A stretch of 64,000 nucleotides of DNA from positions 77,579,884 to 77,643,883 of the forward strand of contig CM043944.1 of NCBI GenBank assembly GCA_014529385.2, read 5' to 3'. Both the position numbers and the translations under genes were made by a program. This document shows, piece by piece, positions 30,301 to 41,400 of the stretch. The notes beneath the pieces were generated by a model. That model was not told the origin of the DNA. It worked only from the letters and a program-made list of their open reading frames with translations, and made no database searches. The stretch is from Adiantum capillus-veneris. Its lineage: Eukaryota; Streptophyta; Polypodiopsida; Polypodiales; Pteridaceae. How positions within the stretch are numbered: position 1 is the stretch's first letter; each line of letters starts with the position of its first letter.

Positions 30301-32669
30301 TAAAGAACTTGTGTTTGTGAAGACACTTTGGTGTTTCCTACTGGCAACAGGCCATCTTCCAGCTTTTCTCAGGGTGATAAAACAAACTTCATCCTGGCAA
30401 TGGCAACATCCTTGACAAACAACTTGTTCAGCATTTCACAGTTGTGATAGATTTTGCTAATAATAAAATGCTTGCCTCCTGCTAACGCACAACCAAGAAC
30501 CATTCAACATTCTTTGGACAATGTAACATGTAAGTGTCCAGACTCCAAGGAGCTAAGGATCTCATGTTTGAAAAGGCATTTTCTAGTGGCAACAGGCCAT
30601 TTTCCAACTTGGCTAGGGGTGATCAAACATACTTTTGTACTGGCAATGGCAAGATCCTAGAAAAAACACCTTGTCCACTTCCTTGTATGTCCTCCATTTA
30701 CAACCCAGAATTCGAACCATCTAGCAATGGAATCATGGGATCTTGAATGCCACTTAATCAGCTTTTTACATGGAACCATGTGTCATAAAATGTCCTTCTA
30801 TGGACATAAATTTTATGTCACATAGCAGTGGTTCTTGAATGCCACATTTTCCAAAGTCAGCTCATCCAAATGCACGCCAAAGCTTGTGCCTTACGCACCT
30901 CTATGCACTATATGACAAACCCCCATAAGTAGGCATGTCATTGGCCACAGATACAGCAAATGTATGTTTCTATAGCCACAAAAATCTCATGAAAGCTATA
31001 CAACTGAAAGCAGTCAAGGGTACGCTATAAGGTGTAGATAACGTGTCCATTGGTCAAAAAGGTTGAAAACTTTGAGACAGAACCTCCACAAATGAGAACA
31101 TCTCACACAGTGTCCAAACTCTTGGGAAGAAACTTTAAGACAGAACCTCCATAGATGAGAACATCTCAAGCTGTGTCCAAGCTGTGTCCAAGCTCTTGGA
31201 CCTTGGCAATGGCATTTTGACAAAAACACTGGCATGTTACTGCTCCTCACCAATCAAAAAATCCACTGACCTAGTAACTAGCCACCCTAACCCCTCACTA
31301 TTGATGAAGGCGTTTACCTTTCAAAACTAGAGGGAGAAAAAGCATACAAAGGCATAAACATCCTTTGCTTGTAGTCTACAAGCAACCAATTTTAAAGCTT
31401 GCTCCATCACCCTACCTAACCTTTTCTGTCTCGCAGTTATCTAACAACCCTCCTCACGAATCAAAACATCCACCCCACATAATGACCTAGTAACTAGCCA
31501 TTCTAACCCCTCACTATTGATGAAGGCATTTACCTTTCAAAACTAGAGGGAGGAAAAGCATACAGAGGCATAAACATCCTCTGCTTGTAGTCTACAAGCA
31601 ACCAATTTGAAAGCTTGCTCCATCACCCCACCTAACCTTTGTTATCTCGCAGTTATCTAACAACCCTCCTCAACATCAAAGTTATCATAGAAGTTTGCTC
31701 CTTCAACTTTCGCAGATAAGGTATGTGCAATCATAAAAGTATTTCCTTCTCGCACATGCGAAAAAAAAAATTACACAGGAACAAAAAATTACAAAAAAAA
31801 AATTCCCTCCAGATTGCAGCATGCACAAGTAACTAACATATCAACAGAGGATCACAAACACACATGTGGCAACAAGGACCGTTATCTTATGGGAGATCAT
31901 CTTGAGTAGGACCTTACCTTGCCTAGAGCTATGTACACTGCAACAACGCCCTAAAAATCCACATTACCAACGGCCATCTTGCATGGTAAGGTACAAGTAA
32001 ATCCTCTGTGATTGTCATGCACCACTAACAGCCAACATTACATTCACTAAGGATGCTAATGAATATTCTCAGTAAACAGAATCCTAAGTACACCCTAGAA
32101 AGGAGAACTAAGACAAACAGAGTTACAGAACTTCGCCCAGAAGAACCAACTAAAAAAGTACAGCCAGGCAGAGACATAGAAAATGGTGAGAGAAAGAAAG
32201 AGACAGGAGGCAAAGAAAGCCCAAGAAGTTGAGCAAAGCAAAGAACCACCATGGAAGGGAGACACAGATAGCACGAGCACAACGAGCCAGCCAGCCAGCC
32301 AAAGAGCATCTTGGAGGGGCATGTGCTGATGTGGATCATACTTTTTGTGGCCGGCAGTGGTTGGCTGGCCGTCGTAGCCCACGCCCCACCTCCCCTGGCA
32401 ACTGCCCTTCCTTCCCAATTCCCCAATCAGCGCCCTGCTTTGGTCTTCCTCTCGCTGGCTGACCTGCAGCCGAAGTGGTTGTGCTCAATCCTGCCAAGAT
32501 ACCTCAGCATAAATTTCTGGCTGCCTCTCTGCCGCCCGGCTCGTTGTGCTAGAGCTAAGAGATATAAACGGAACAAACCCAAATTGCGAGCAAATTAGCA
32601 CATTCAACCCCAAAACAGCCAAGAAATTGGTTTGTGAAAGGAGGGGAAAGCATACGTACCCAGCGTCAT
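20646..32669 (-). CDS. LPP: Lipid phosphate phosphatase (PAP2 family), seven exons
   Basis: The predicted membrane enzyme dephosphorylates phosphatidic acid and related lipid phosphates. Exons (minus): 32660-32669 (MTLG start), 29418-29686, 22012-22099, 21788-21897, 21609-21702, 21316-21504, 20646-20806. All have GT-AG borders and compatible phases, giving about 306 residues. Seen in order: FHLHDW before the first membrane helix; [16 protein letters not shown]; and the three PAP2 catalytic motifs KNALGWPRP (K-x6-R-P), PSGHTS and [12 protein letters not shown] (S-R-x5-H-x3-D). Odd points: the exon that should follow GGAIL and encode the sixth helix (family pattern TFCYLQFFPPPY) is not present between 20807 and 21315. 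The usual Trp after PSGHTS is Gly. Intron 2 is 7.3 kb, swollen by transposons. Transcription would start near 32.7-32.9 kb in GC-rich sequence. Catalytic residues are intact; folding without the last helix is uncertain. Confidence 0.88.
22981..23114. mobile_element. hAT-type MITE (134 bp) with perfect 8-bp target duplication
   Basis: The left end CATAGTTGCAGGGAATGG and the reverse complement of the right end CATAGTTACCCGGAATGG match at 15 of 18 positions. GGATGGAT flanks both sides (22973-22980 and 23115-23122). An 8-bp duplication and CA-initial ends are hAT features. It is non-coding and sits in intron 2 of the phosphatase gene. Confidence 0.8.
23999..24122 (-). mobile_element. tRNA-derived SINE
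   Basis: The minus strand carries an A-box-like TGGTAGATTGG (plus 24099-24109) and, 34 nt later, a B-box GTTCAACTC (plus 24056-24064), as in RNA polymerase III promoters. A non-tRNA body (GATAGTTTCCTACGAC) follows and the element runs into a (TTC)n tail at about 23975-23997. The order promoter-body-simple repeat fits a plant SINE. Confidence 0.6.
24219..24289 (-). mobile_element. 5'-truncated SINE copy
   Basis: This is a second copy of the SINE body and B-box (GTCGTAGGAAACTATC to GACCTGCTA on the plus strand), again with a GAAGAAGAG tail. The A-box part is replaced by a (TG)n tract. Confidence 0.6.
24530..24770. repeat. Degenerate tandem repeats (GGCTGAAAACTGAAAACG units)
   Basis: GGCTGAAAACTGAAAA-type phrases followed by GATGGCTGGATCTG-type phrases recur about four times at irregular spacing. 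The origin is unknown; it lies in intron 2 of the phosphatase gene. Confidence 0.55.
24871..25227 (+). other. 118-codon ORF, not recognised
   Basis: It opens [20 protein letters not shown]. No motif is recognised, it lies on the opposite strand inside an intron, and codon content is unremarkable. It is probably a chance ORF; recorded because nothing else occupies 24.8-25.3 kb. Confidence 0.15.
25340..28911 (-). mobile_element. Tandem non-autonomous LTR element: LTR-int-LTR-int-LTR
   Basis: Three 164-bp LTRs (25340-25503, 27044-27207, 28748-28911) separate two 1540-bp internal regions, giving an exact 1704-bp period with no difference I can see between copies. On the minus strand each LTR is TGTGGTGT...ACGTTACA. 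A primer-binding site TTGGTGGAGATGACGGGC (plus 28730-28747 and 27026-27043) resembles the complement of plant tRNA-Ala 3' ends. A polypurine tract AAGGGGGGAGG (plus 25504-25514) precedes the 3' LTR. ATAT (or AATAT) flanks both ends as target duplication. The interiors have only short ORFs with no gag or pol, so this is a TRIM/LARD-type element. Confidence 0.85.
30000..30665. repeat. Three diverged ~220-bp tandem copies in intron 1
   Basis: Each copy runs through GACAAAGTCTCTGCCTC-, ACACTTTGGTGTTTCCTA- and GGCAACAGGCCATCTTCCA-like segments to a CACCTTGTTCAGC-like end. Copies start near 30000, 30220 and 30450, and the third is the most diverged. ORFs reading [16 protein letters not shown] and [16 protein letters not shown] arise from two copies and are probably not coding. 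Confidence 0.75.
31070..31680. repeat. Two nested tandem duplications in intron 1
   Basis: A ~65-bp unit (GACAGAACCTCCAYARATGAG) is duplicated at 31075-31190. A 216-bp unit (GACCTAGTAACTAGCCA at 31268 and 31484) is duplicated from about 31250 to 31672. Both are non-coding. Confidence 0.8.
31680..32659. other. Intron 1 remainder, GC-richer part possibly an alternative first exon
   Basis: 32230-32560 is richer in GC than its surroundings and contains CCAGCCAGCCAGCCAAAG. Minus-strand ORFs of 107-133 codons overlap there, but no recognised domain is seen. Being close to the gene's 5' end, it could be transcribed; the sequence alone does not decide. Confidence 0.3.
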
Positions 32670-32900
32670 TGTGAAGAGGAGAGAAAGAATGCCGTACCTG
32701 GGGAAGGGGAGGCGGAGGAGATGGGAGCTTCGGGGCGCGCCGACGGCAGCGAAGGAGAACGACTTCTCATGGCGAAAAATTGAAGGGCTTTGCGGGTCGG
32801 CTACTGGTGAAGGTAGCTCCTGTCAGCCGAACTTTCAACTGCTTTCTGAAATGAGGATAGTCGTTTGAAGGCAAGCACGAGGAATCTACTAGCATAATAT

Positions 32901-33421
32901 TCTACTAACTAACATAATATGGCGGAAAGGGGAGCCCTTTGCACGTGTCGCAATCTGCAACCTGAAGGCTAAAGTCCAAAACTAAAAAATGCCTCTTTGC
33001 ACGCTGAAAGCGGTCGGCCATACTAGTCGAGGATAAAGGCAGACCACGTCTCCACACACACACACACACACACACACAAGCTTGACTCCTGAGCTTAGAA
33101 ATAGCCACAGAGATCGGGTTTGAACTTTGACCCCGTCTTCTACACTCGTTTTTCAAAGCATCTAAACTCAATAGTCCCACAAGTAATGTCCTTTTGATTG
33201 CAAAAATGTGCACCCAACCTCTTTGGAGTACTTTTTTGGATTAAATAGAAATGACCATGCAAGTTCTGCCTTTAGCATATAATCTTTTTATCATGATGTA
33301 AAATAGAGATTTTTATAGGTACCATTGACGAGCCCACGTACTACATGAACATATTTACATGTTACATTTCTTAGGTTGTGTGTGTGTGTGTGCGCGCGTG
33401 CGCGCATGTCTGTGTGTGTGT

Positions 33422-33460
<39 letters not shown>

Positions 33461-34477
33461 GCTATACATGCCATTGGGGCATTGGCTAGGAGTCTCATAG
33501 GCCGGGTTCATAGTGGACGGCGGCAGGAGTTGCGTGAGCTCTGTCAACCAATCAAAAGCGAGCGCCTCGGATGCCCTTTTCACAGTGAGCGGTGCCAATC
33601 TCTTTTTTCTTTGTCAACGTATGGAAGAAACTCCAGCAATTTCTTCCGACCCTCCCCCCCCCCCCCCCCTCGGCAATTAGACTTCCACCCTCCACGTCAT
33701 CTGACAACTACCACTTTTTAATTTTATTAAATTTCAAACCTTCCACTTTTCTATTTTAATAAACTCAAACCTTCGAAAACCCAATCTTTTCCACCAGGCT
33801 CCGATGTTCACAACAGGCACGGTAGAGAAACGATCGATCAGGTTCTTCCACCCTTGCGTGAACAGATAGGCGGGGGAAGAGTGCATTCTAAAGCACTTTT
33901 GCTTGGAAATGCCTCTTTTGAAGAGTAACTGCCGTCGCTTTAGTGTGAAACCAACCATAGACCATGAACTTTATGCCCCTAACAAGTTTGCAAGTCTCAA
34001 TAACACACTCTCCTAAAGTGCTCGGCTTCTGGACTACATAAGTAGTCCTTAGTAAAGGGTTGGATTTTGGGTGAAAATTTGGATCGTTGAAAAAGCTGAC
34101 GGATTATTGCCATGGCAAGCTAATAATAATAAACTTTTCTTTTATTACTTTTTTATGCATGGGTGTTGACATTTCGTGTACGTCTCTCTTTAAAGAGGGG
34201 CATTGAGTATTGTGTCAAACATTATTTTTTATGCTTTTAAAATATATTTTAATATAAATAGTTCATTGTTGCACTTTTTTCAAACAAACATAATATTTTT
34301 TTGTGATACCACATGTTTTGAAATGCCAATCTACTAACATGATATGGCGGAAGGGAGAGCCCTTTACACGTGTCGCAATCTGCAACCTGAAGGCTAAAGT
34401 CCAAAACTAAAAAACACCTCTTTGCACGCTAAAGGCGCCCGGCTGTACTAATCGAGGATAAAGGCAGACCGCATCTC

Positions 34478-34536
<59 letters not shown>

Positions 34537-34872
34537 ACTCCTGAGCTTAGAAATAGCCACAGAGATCGGGTTTGAACTTTGGCCCCGTCTTCTGCACTCG
34601 TTTTTCAAAGCATCTAAACTCAATAGTCCCACAAGTAATGTCCTTTTGATTGCAAAAATGTGCACCCAACCTCTTTGGAGTACTTTTTTGGATTAAATAG
34701 AAATGACCATGCAAGTTCTTCCTTTACCATGTAATCTTTTTATCATGATGTAAAATAGAGATTTTTATAGGTACCATCTGACGAGCCCACGTACTACATG
34801 AACATATTTACATGTTACATTTCTTAGGTTGTGTGTGTGTGTGCGCGCGTGCGCACATGTCTGTGTGTGTGT

Positions 34873-34915
<43 letters not shown>

Positions 34916-35931
34916 GCTATACATGCCATTGGGGCATTGGCTAGGAGTCTCATAGGCCGGGTTCATAGTGGATGGCGGCAGGAGTTGCGTGAGCTCTGTC
35001 AACCAATCAAAAGCGAGCGCATCGGATGCCCTTTTCACAGTGAGCGGTGCCAATCTCTTTTTTCTTTGTCAACGTATGGAAGAAACTCCAGCAATTTCTT
35101 CCGACCCTCCCCCCCCCCCCCCCTCGGCAATTAGACTTCCACCCTCCACGTCATCTGACAACTACCACTTTTTTATTTTATTAAATTTCAAACCTTCCAC
35201 TTTTCTATTTTAATAAACTCAAACCTTCGAAAACCCAATCTTTTCCACCGGGCTCCGATGTTCACAACAGGCACGGTAGAGAAACGATCGATCAGGTTCT
35301 TCCACCCCTGCGTGAACAGATAGGCGGGGGAAGAGTGCATTCTAAAGCACTTTTGCTTGGAAATGCCTCTTTTGAAGAGTAACTGCCGCCGCTTTAGTGT
35401 GAAACCAACCATAGACCATGAACTTTATGCCCCTAACAAGTTTGCAAGTCTCAATAACACACTCTCCTAAAGTGCTCGGCTTCTGGACTACATAAGTAGT
35501 CCTTAGTAAAGGGTTGGATTTTGGGTGAAAATTTGGATCGTTGAAAAAGCTGACGGATTATTGCCATGGCAAGCTAATAATAATAAACTTTTCTTTTATT
35601 ACTTTTTTATGCATGGGTGTTGACATTTCGTGTACGTCTCTCTTTAAAGAGGGGCATTGAGTATTGTGTCAAACATTATTTTTTATGCTTTTAAAATATA
35701 TTTTAATATAAATAGTTCATTGTTGCACTTTTTTCAAACAAACATAATATTTTTTTGTGATACCACATGTTTTGAAATGCCAATCTACTAACATGATATG
35801 GCGGAAGGGAGAGCCCTTTACACGTGTCGTAATCTGCAACCTGAAGGCTAAAGTCCAAAACTAAAAAACACCTCTTTGCACGCTGAAGGCGCCCGGCTGT
35901 ACTAGTCGAGGATAAAGGCAGACCGCATCTC

Positions 35932-35970
<39 letters not shown>

Positions 35971-36112
35971 ACTCCTGAGCTTAGAAATAGCCACAGAGAT
36001 CGGGTTTGAACTTTGGCCCCGTCTTCTGCACTCGTTTTTCAAAGCATCTAAACTCAATAGTCCCACAAGTAATGTCCTTTTGATTGCAAAAATGTGCACC
36101 CAACCTCTTTGG
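32901..36112. repeat. 1.45-kb tandem array, two full units plus a partial third
   Basis: The units start at about 32901, 34329 and 35783, each from TCTACTAAC to CACATGTTTTGAAATGCCAA. The third copy stops after about 330 bp at AACCTCTTTGG. Unit 1 and unit 2 differ mostly in (CA)n and (GA)n length and scattered bases; units 2 and 3 are nearly identical. Each unit has an internal (CA)n, a (TG)n(GA)n tract and a poly-C run of about 14 bases. No gene is recognised. The array lies directly upstream of the phosphatase start. Confidence 0.9.
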
Positions 36113-36384
36113 TCCAAATAGGAAACTCAATTAATTAGTTTCTTAGATTCCTTGGAATCCTAAAATTCAAAAGCAAAACTGCTCGCTCTTTGTATTTCTC
36201 CTTTTCTAGCCCTTCCTACGCACACCTACGATGTGCATGGGCCTCTCCGCCTTGGCCCTCACTGGTTATTATCTACTTGCTCAAGGTGAATGGCATGGCG
36301 AGGAAATTTGCAGCAAGACAACATTGCAATCTTGCTCTGACTTGAAGCACAAAACCACCATGCCATTCCCTCTATCTATGCGCC

Positions 36385-36389
36385 ATCTG

Positions 36390-36452
<63 letters not shown>

Positions 36453-36584
36453 GCCATATACGATCGCGATGCTTCCCATCAACAACTCCCAAACCCATGC
36501 CTGCACATCGCCTCCGCTTGCGCGAGATCATCCACACAAAAAAAATCTTTCTCCGCCAGTCCACCGCTCTAGCTTCAACACATG

Positions 36585-36618
<34 letters not shown>

Positions 36619-37248
36619 CGTGCCCTCTCATCAGTCATTTTAGGCTACAACTAAGCATTTGAACAAAGCCACTATCGCCTGAGAGAAAGCAATCCCATTT
36701 CAAATTTCTCACTAAAGAATTAAAAGTACGTAAATTATTGTCTTTAAGAAAATATCACCCAAGAGGGCATCTTTAGAGATACCACTTTTTCAAACCTTAA
36801 AAAAAAACTTTGCACCACCTCTCGCTCCTCGTGTTGGCTCGTATGCCCACGCATCTCCTACTCTGTCGGAGAGCCTTGCTCCCACTCAGGGTCGAACACA
36901 CTGGCACCTTATAGTTATCATTTTCCCTAGCTGGCACTACTGAAAAAAGTCAAAAATTTATCTATAAGATTCCAAGGAATCTTCTAATCCGAAAGGAAAA
37001 GACCCGGAGCCGTCACCATCACAGGTCTGCGCAAAGCACACATCCCCTTGCTCGCTATGGAGTCCTCTTACCCGTGCCTCTGACTCCCCTTCATGTCTCA
37101 CTTCCACGGTTTCCCTCACGATACGCACACGATCTCTCTTGCTACAACAACTGCATAGTCTAGAGGAGAAGCATTATCTATCTCTCTCTATATACTGCAA
37201 CTTCTCCATCTCTCTCTACATGCTACATGCATGCATGCGCCAATGAGC

Positions 37249-37304
<56 letters not shown>
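36385..37304. repeat. Three long (CT)n microsatellites
   Basis: CT runs are at about 36390-36450, 36588-36616 and 37251-37304. The sequence between them (36113-37250) has no recognisable gene; short ORFs on both strands are driven by the CT runs. Confidence 0.95.
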
Positions 37305-37308
<4 letters not shown>

Positions 37309-37528
37309 GCCATCATTGCCATGTGTACCTTTTTTCGCCCCCTATGCACGCATTTGCGCTCATAAAACATCTTTGCAAATGGTATTCTCCCTCTCTCCTC
37401 GTGTCTACATCGAAATACCCCCGCCACGATTGTTCGTGTGCACCAACAAAAAGTTGGGGTTTTCCAAAAATATCTCTCCCCAAGTGTCTGTGTCCTCACT
37501 TTTCCAAAAGCCCTTTTCTTTTGCTTTT

Positions 37529-37662
37529 GAGGGTATCTCACTAGATACCCTCTAATAAGCCCCAAATTCAAAATTGGGAGGACCTACTTTTCTTTGCTTT
37601 TGAGGGTATCTCACTAGATACCCTCTAATAAGCCCCAAACTCAAAATTGGGAGGACCTACTG
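37529..37662. repeat. 73-bp direct duplication, each copy with a perfect hairpin
   Basis: GAGGGTATCT and AGATACCCTC form a perfect 10-bp stem around a CACT loop at 37529-37552 and again at 37602-37625. The flanking TAATAAGCCCCAAA and AATTGGGAGGACCTACT are repeated too. The exact repetition of a hairpin suggests a mobile-element end or a structured insert. Confidence 0.85.
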
Positions 37663-37820
37663 GTATTTTATTATTTCCTATACTATTGATACCTTTTTAT
37701 ACGAAGCATTGAAAGTTTTCTTTTGTTTTTAGTCTGTAAAAAAGGTCCTTCATTACATAGATTTATACGACATGACTTCCTTTTCATTTTATTGGCCTAC
37801 TCAAAAAAGCCTAAATAACG

Positions 37821-37936
37821 AGGGATTAAAGAGCCCATTCATAGGAGCTTGATCATACAAGGGATCAAAGAGCGTATCCATAGGAGCTTGATCATACAAG
37901 GGATCAAAGAGCGTATCCATAGGAGCTTGATCATGA
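37821..37936. repeat. 39-bp tandem repeat, about 2.7 copies
   Basis: ATAGGAGCTTGATCATACAA recurs at 37841, 37880 and 37919. Confidence 0.9.
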
Positions 37937-38001
37937 TGTGAAGTATTAATTCAATGAATTTTTCTTAATAATTTACTTTGTGAAAGAGTCCTTCCATTCA
38001 T

Positions 38002-38214
38002 TGTTCGAGAAAAGTATGCCTTATCTTAGCATTGAGCTGATTGAGAAATCAAAATAGATGTTTGACGGGAGGAAAGAAGGAGAAAATCCTCTTGAGAAAT
38101 TTAAGAAAATAGAGTTGAATTGCACAAAAAAGGTAATTTTTGAAAATTTTCTCTTTGAATCTACCCTAAGGAGAATTTTGTATGTTTGCAAAATTGATTT
38201 TTCCTGAACACTGC
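38002..38214. mobile_element. MITE-like element related to 9276-9485
   Basis: The left end is TGTTCGAGAAAAGTA; the right end, reverse-complemented, is GTGTTCAGGAAAAATCAATT. The interior subterminal segment GAATTTTGTATGTTTGCAAA is the reverse complement of the subterminal part of the 9276 element. Both are about 210 bp. Confidence 0.55.
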
Positions 38215-38492
38215 TAACATTTACGGACCTCATCGAGGGACACTAATAAAGGTCTATACATTAGATTATTTAACTATCTTCTATTCTTTTTTTTTAATAG
38301 CAAAACTCACAATTGTGAGTGAATTATATTGAACATCCCAAAAAATTACAAGGTCTTGTCATGCTCTTGTTAAGCCATGACATCATCCAGGGACCATACT
38401 TACATCGGCTATCAGGGCAGCCACCCCAACCAACCCGTCCCCTCATCCTTGATACACAAGGTCCATAATCTTGTCATTCTGAGATCTTTTAT

Positions 38493-41400
38493 TTACCGAT
38501 GGTCAAGATTTGCCCCCATCCTAGGCATTCCATCTGCTAGCAAAAAGGCACAAGTAGTCCTAGACCAATCCTCCGAGTGTTGCTTACGTCCGAGTGTCCA
38601 TATTAGCACTTTGCTTTCTTGTATAATTTCTACGAAGCTGGCCACCTCAAAACCTCCTTCAAACACACGGCGGTTCCTTGTCTGCCATACATTATGGAAG
38701 AAGAAGTATCTGACGATCTGAGTGCTGACGAGGAGTGCAGAACTACCTGAATTCTTACCTCCAAGGAATAGGTCAGTCTTGAAAAAACTAATTTTCCATG
38801 TTCTTTGGATCCACTTGCATATTCTCCCTGCGAGGCCTTTGATAGTTGGGCAGTCCATGAATAGGTGGGCCAGATCTTCAATAGCCAACCTGAACCCCAA
38901 GCATCGATCTGACCCAATCCCTCTCTCCTGAATCTTCACCCCCGTCGGTAGAGCACCCCACATAACCTTCCATAAGAAAACCTTCATGTGTTGCGGAACC
39001 TTTGGCTTCCATATGTTCTCCATTACATGCTCCCACCTTGCCTCCGGCCATTGCTTTTTCCATAGCTTATTAAGAGGGCTAGACCAATTCTTCTTTTGCA
39101 TCATTGTCTGTTAAATGCTTTTAGGATGGGGTTTCCATAAGAGATTGCTTCCGGCAGGCCATCTCCAGGCATTCTAGTCCAACTCCGAATCACATATTTG
39201 CATCACTAGATTGTCAAGCTCTTTCATCACATTGTGAACAAGCAAGACCTCCAAGCTATTAAGTTGGTACTAGGTACCCATAAGGTCAATGGTTTTCCAA
39301 CTCTTGTTGCCACTGTCCCAGAAGTGCCCAAGTCGCTTCAGACCCTTATTATTCAGCTTCCTGGCTGTCTCAATCCAATAGGGAGTTTGTGGTGGATCTA
39401 TATCTTGGGAAAGCTAGGGGGACCAATGTAGAATGGAGTTCTTGAAGTATCTGGCTTCTTCCCCCCACTTTAAGACTCCTGCTGCTCTATTGCATTTTCT
39501 TACCAATTCTCATGAGCTGCCCCCGGCTAGCAGTTTGTCATGAATCTCCACCCCTCTCCACTTTCCACCCTTCGAGCCAAGTTTAGCTACTTCTATCATA
39601 TCTCTGATCATGACAGCCCAAACTTGATCCTGTTTAGCCAAGGAAACAAAAAATTTGGTGCAACAAGCTTCTGCATGGGCCACAGGGTTGAGAACTCCGA
39701 GGCCTCCTTGATTCCCTGGCCGAGCAACTGATTCCCAACGGGCCCATTGCCATGGCCTGGAAGATTTCGTGTTATTTTTCCATAAAAACCTTTTTACTGG
39801 TTTTAAGAACTCTTTCCAGTGACACTTAGCCATCTTGAGAAGCGGGCTAGTGAAGGCAATATAAGGAATCATAAAGGCATTCATCACTTTTATCCGACTT
39901 GGGAATGGGAGAAGAGCATACTCACACCTACTCATTTTTGTTTTGATTTTTTCAAGCACCCACTCAAATCTTTGCTTGTGAGTTACGTCCACCCCCAAGG
40001 GGGCTCCAAGATGTCTAAAGATATTCCCTTTTGTGACAATCTCCCCCAGACAGAAGGGTCAAATGAGTCATTTTCCGATAGGGAGATCAGCCTTGACTTC
40101 TCTATATTACACTAAGACCCCGAAGCTACTGAGAATATTTTTACAATATTCAGAGCTTTTCTGATGACCTGGGGGCACGCCTTTAAGAGAATCATCTGCA
40201 AAAAGTTTCACTAGGAGTTGGCTATTCCCTGGTAAGGCAAGGCCTTGCAACTCCCCTTGTTTTGCACTAGCTTCGAGCGTCGTGATTAGAGGATGTGATC
40301 CTATGACGAAAAGTAGGGGGGCCAGAGGGCATCCCTGCTTAATAGACCTTTTGACCTCAAAAGAACCCACAATTCTATCGTTGAATAGGAGCTCTGACTG
40401 GCTTCCAGCCCCCATTACATGGACCAGCCGACATAGGCAAGGCCCAAAGCCCAGAGCTTCCATGACGGCTTCTATATATGTCCATGTTATTCTGTCATAA
40501 GCCTTGTCCAGGTCCAACTGCAGCAGAATGCACTCCTGCTTTGTGACAGTTGCGTATTCGATGCCGCCCATTGCTGCCAAGATGTTATCGTAAATGGACC
40601 TTCCTTTGATGAACCCATGTTGATGGGGTGAGATGATCTTGGTTAGTAAGGGGGCTAGTATGAGGGCTACTGCTTTAGCTATAATTTTGTAGGCCACCGA
40701 CATCATCGTTATAGGGCGCCAATGCTTCAATTGAGAACAATAGATCTGTTTTGGGATGGGTTTGATAAGCCCTCTCTTAACACTTATCTCCAATGACCCT
40801 TCGATCATGGCTTTATTGGCCAATCTTGTGATTGGGGCCTTGAGATCATTCCCAAATTCTCTATAGAATTCCACCGTCATCCCGTCCCAACCAGGGGACT
40901 TTTCCTTGCCAAGGGCTTGCAATGATAGCGAACATTCGTCTTCGGAGAATGGCCGTTCCAAGCTATTAGCTTCTGAATGGGGAATATCCTTCTTGACACT
41001 CTGAAGTAAGGTCCCTCTAGCTTCTTCCACTTCTTGGGACTGGGTCTCTGGCCGTCCAATGATTTGACTAAGATAGCTCAACATCAGACCAGCCATTTCA
41101 TCCTAGCTATGGAATGTTGTCCCTTTCTCATCATCGAGCGAGCGGACGTGGCCCCGGCTCTTCTTGATTTTTAAAGCCCTAAAAAACTGTGGTTGATTGG
41201 AGGCTTCAGGTTGAAGAAAAGTCTCTATCGAGAGCAGCCTTGCCTTTCTAATATCTTCTAACTGCTCATTAGCAAGGTTAGATTTGGCTTCGAGCCATCG
41301 TTTGTGCTCCTCCTCAGTAGCATGCCCATTGGCTTTTATGGAGGTAAGCAATTGTACCTCCGCTGTAAGATGTAGAAGGTGTACCTCCCTAGCTTTCTTG

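Noticed and set aside
30071-30415. 114-codon plus-strand ORF with repeated LWCFLLA-GHLP
   Set aside because: It arises from two tandem copies of a non-coding intron repeat on the strand opposite the gene; the third copy is not open.
32901-33025. Tiny Helitron from TCTACTAAC to TACTAG in the tandem array unit
   Set aside because: The 5' TC and the CTAG match by composition, but no hairpin precedes the CTAG and the second copy reads CTAA.
33653-33670. Poly-C run as a G-quadruplex regulatory site
   Set aside because: It is one homopolymer run repeated with the array unit; nothing links it to regulation.
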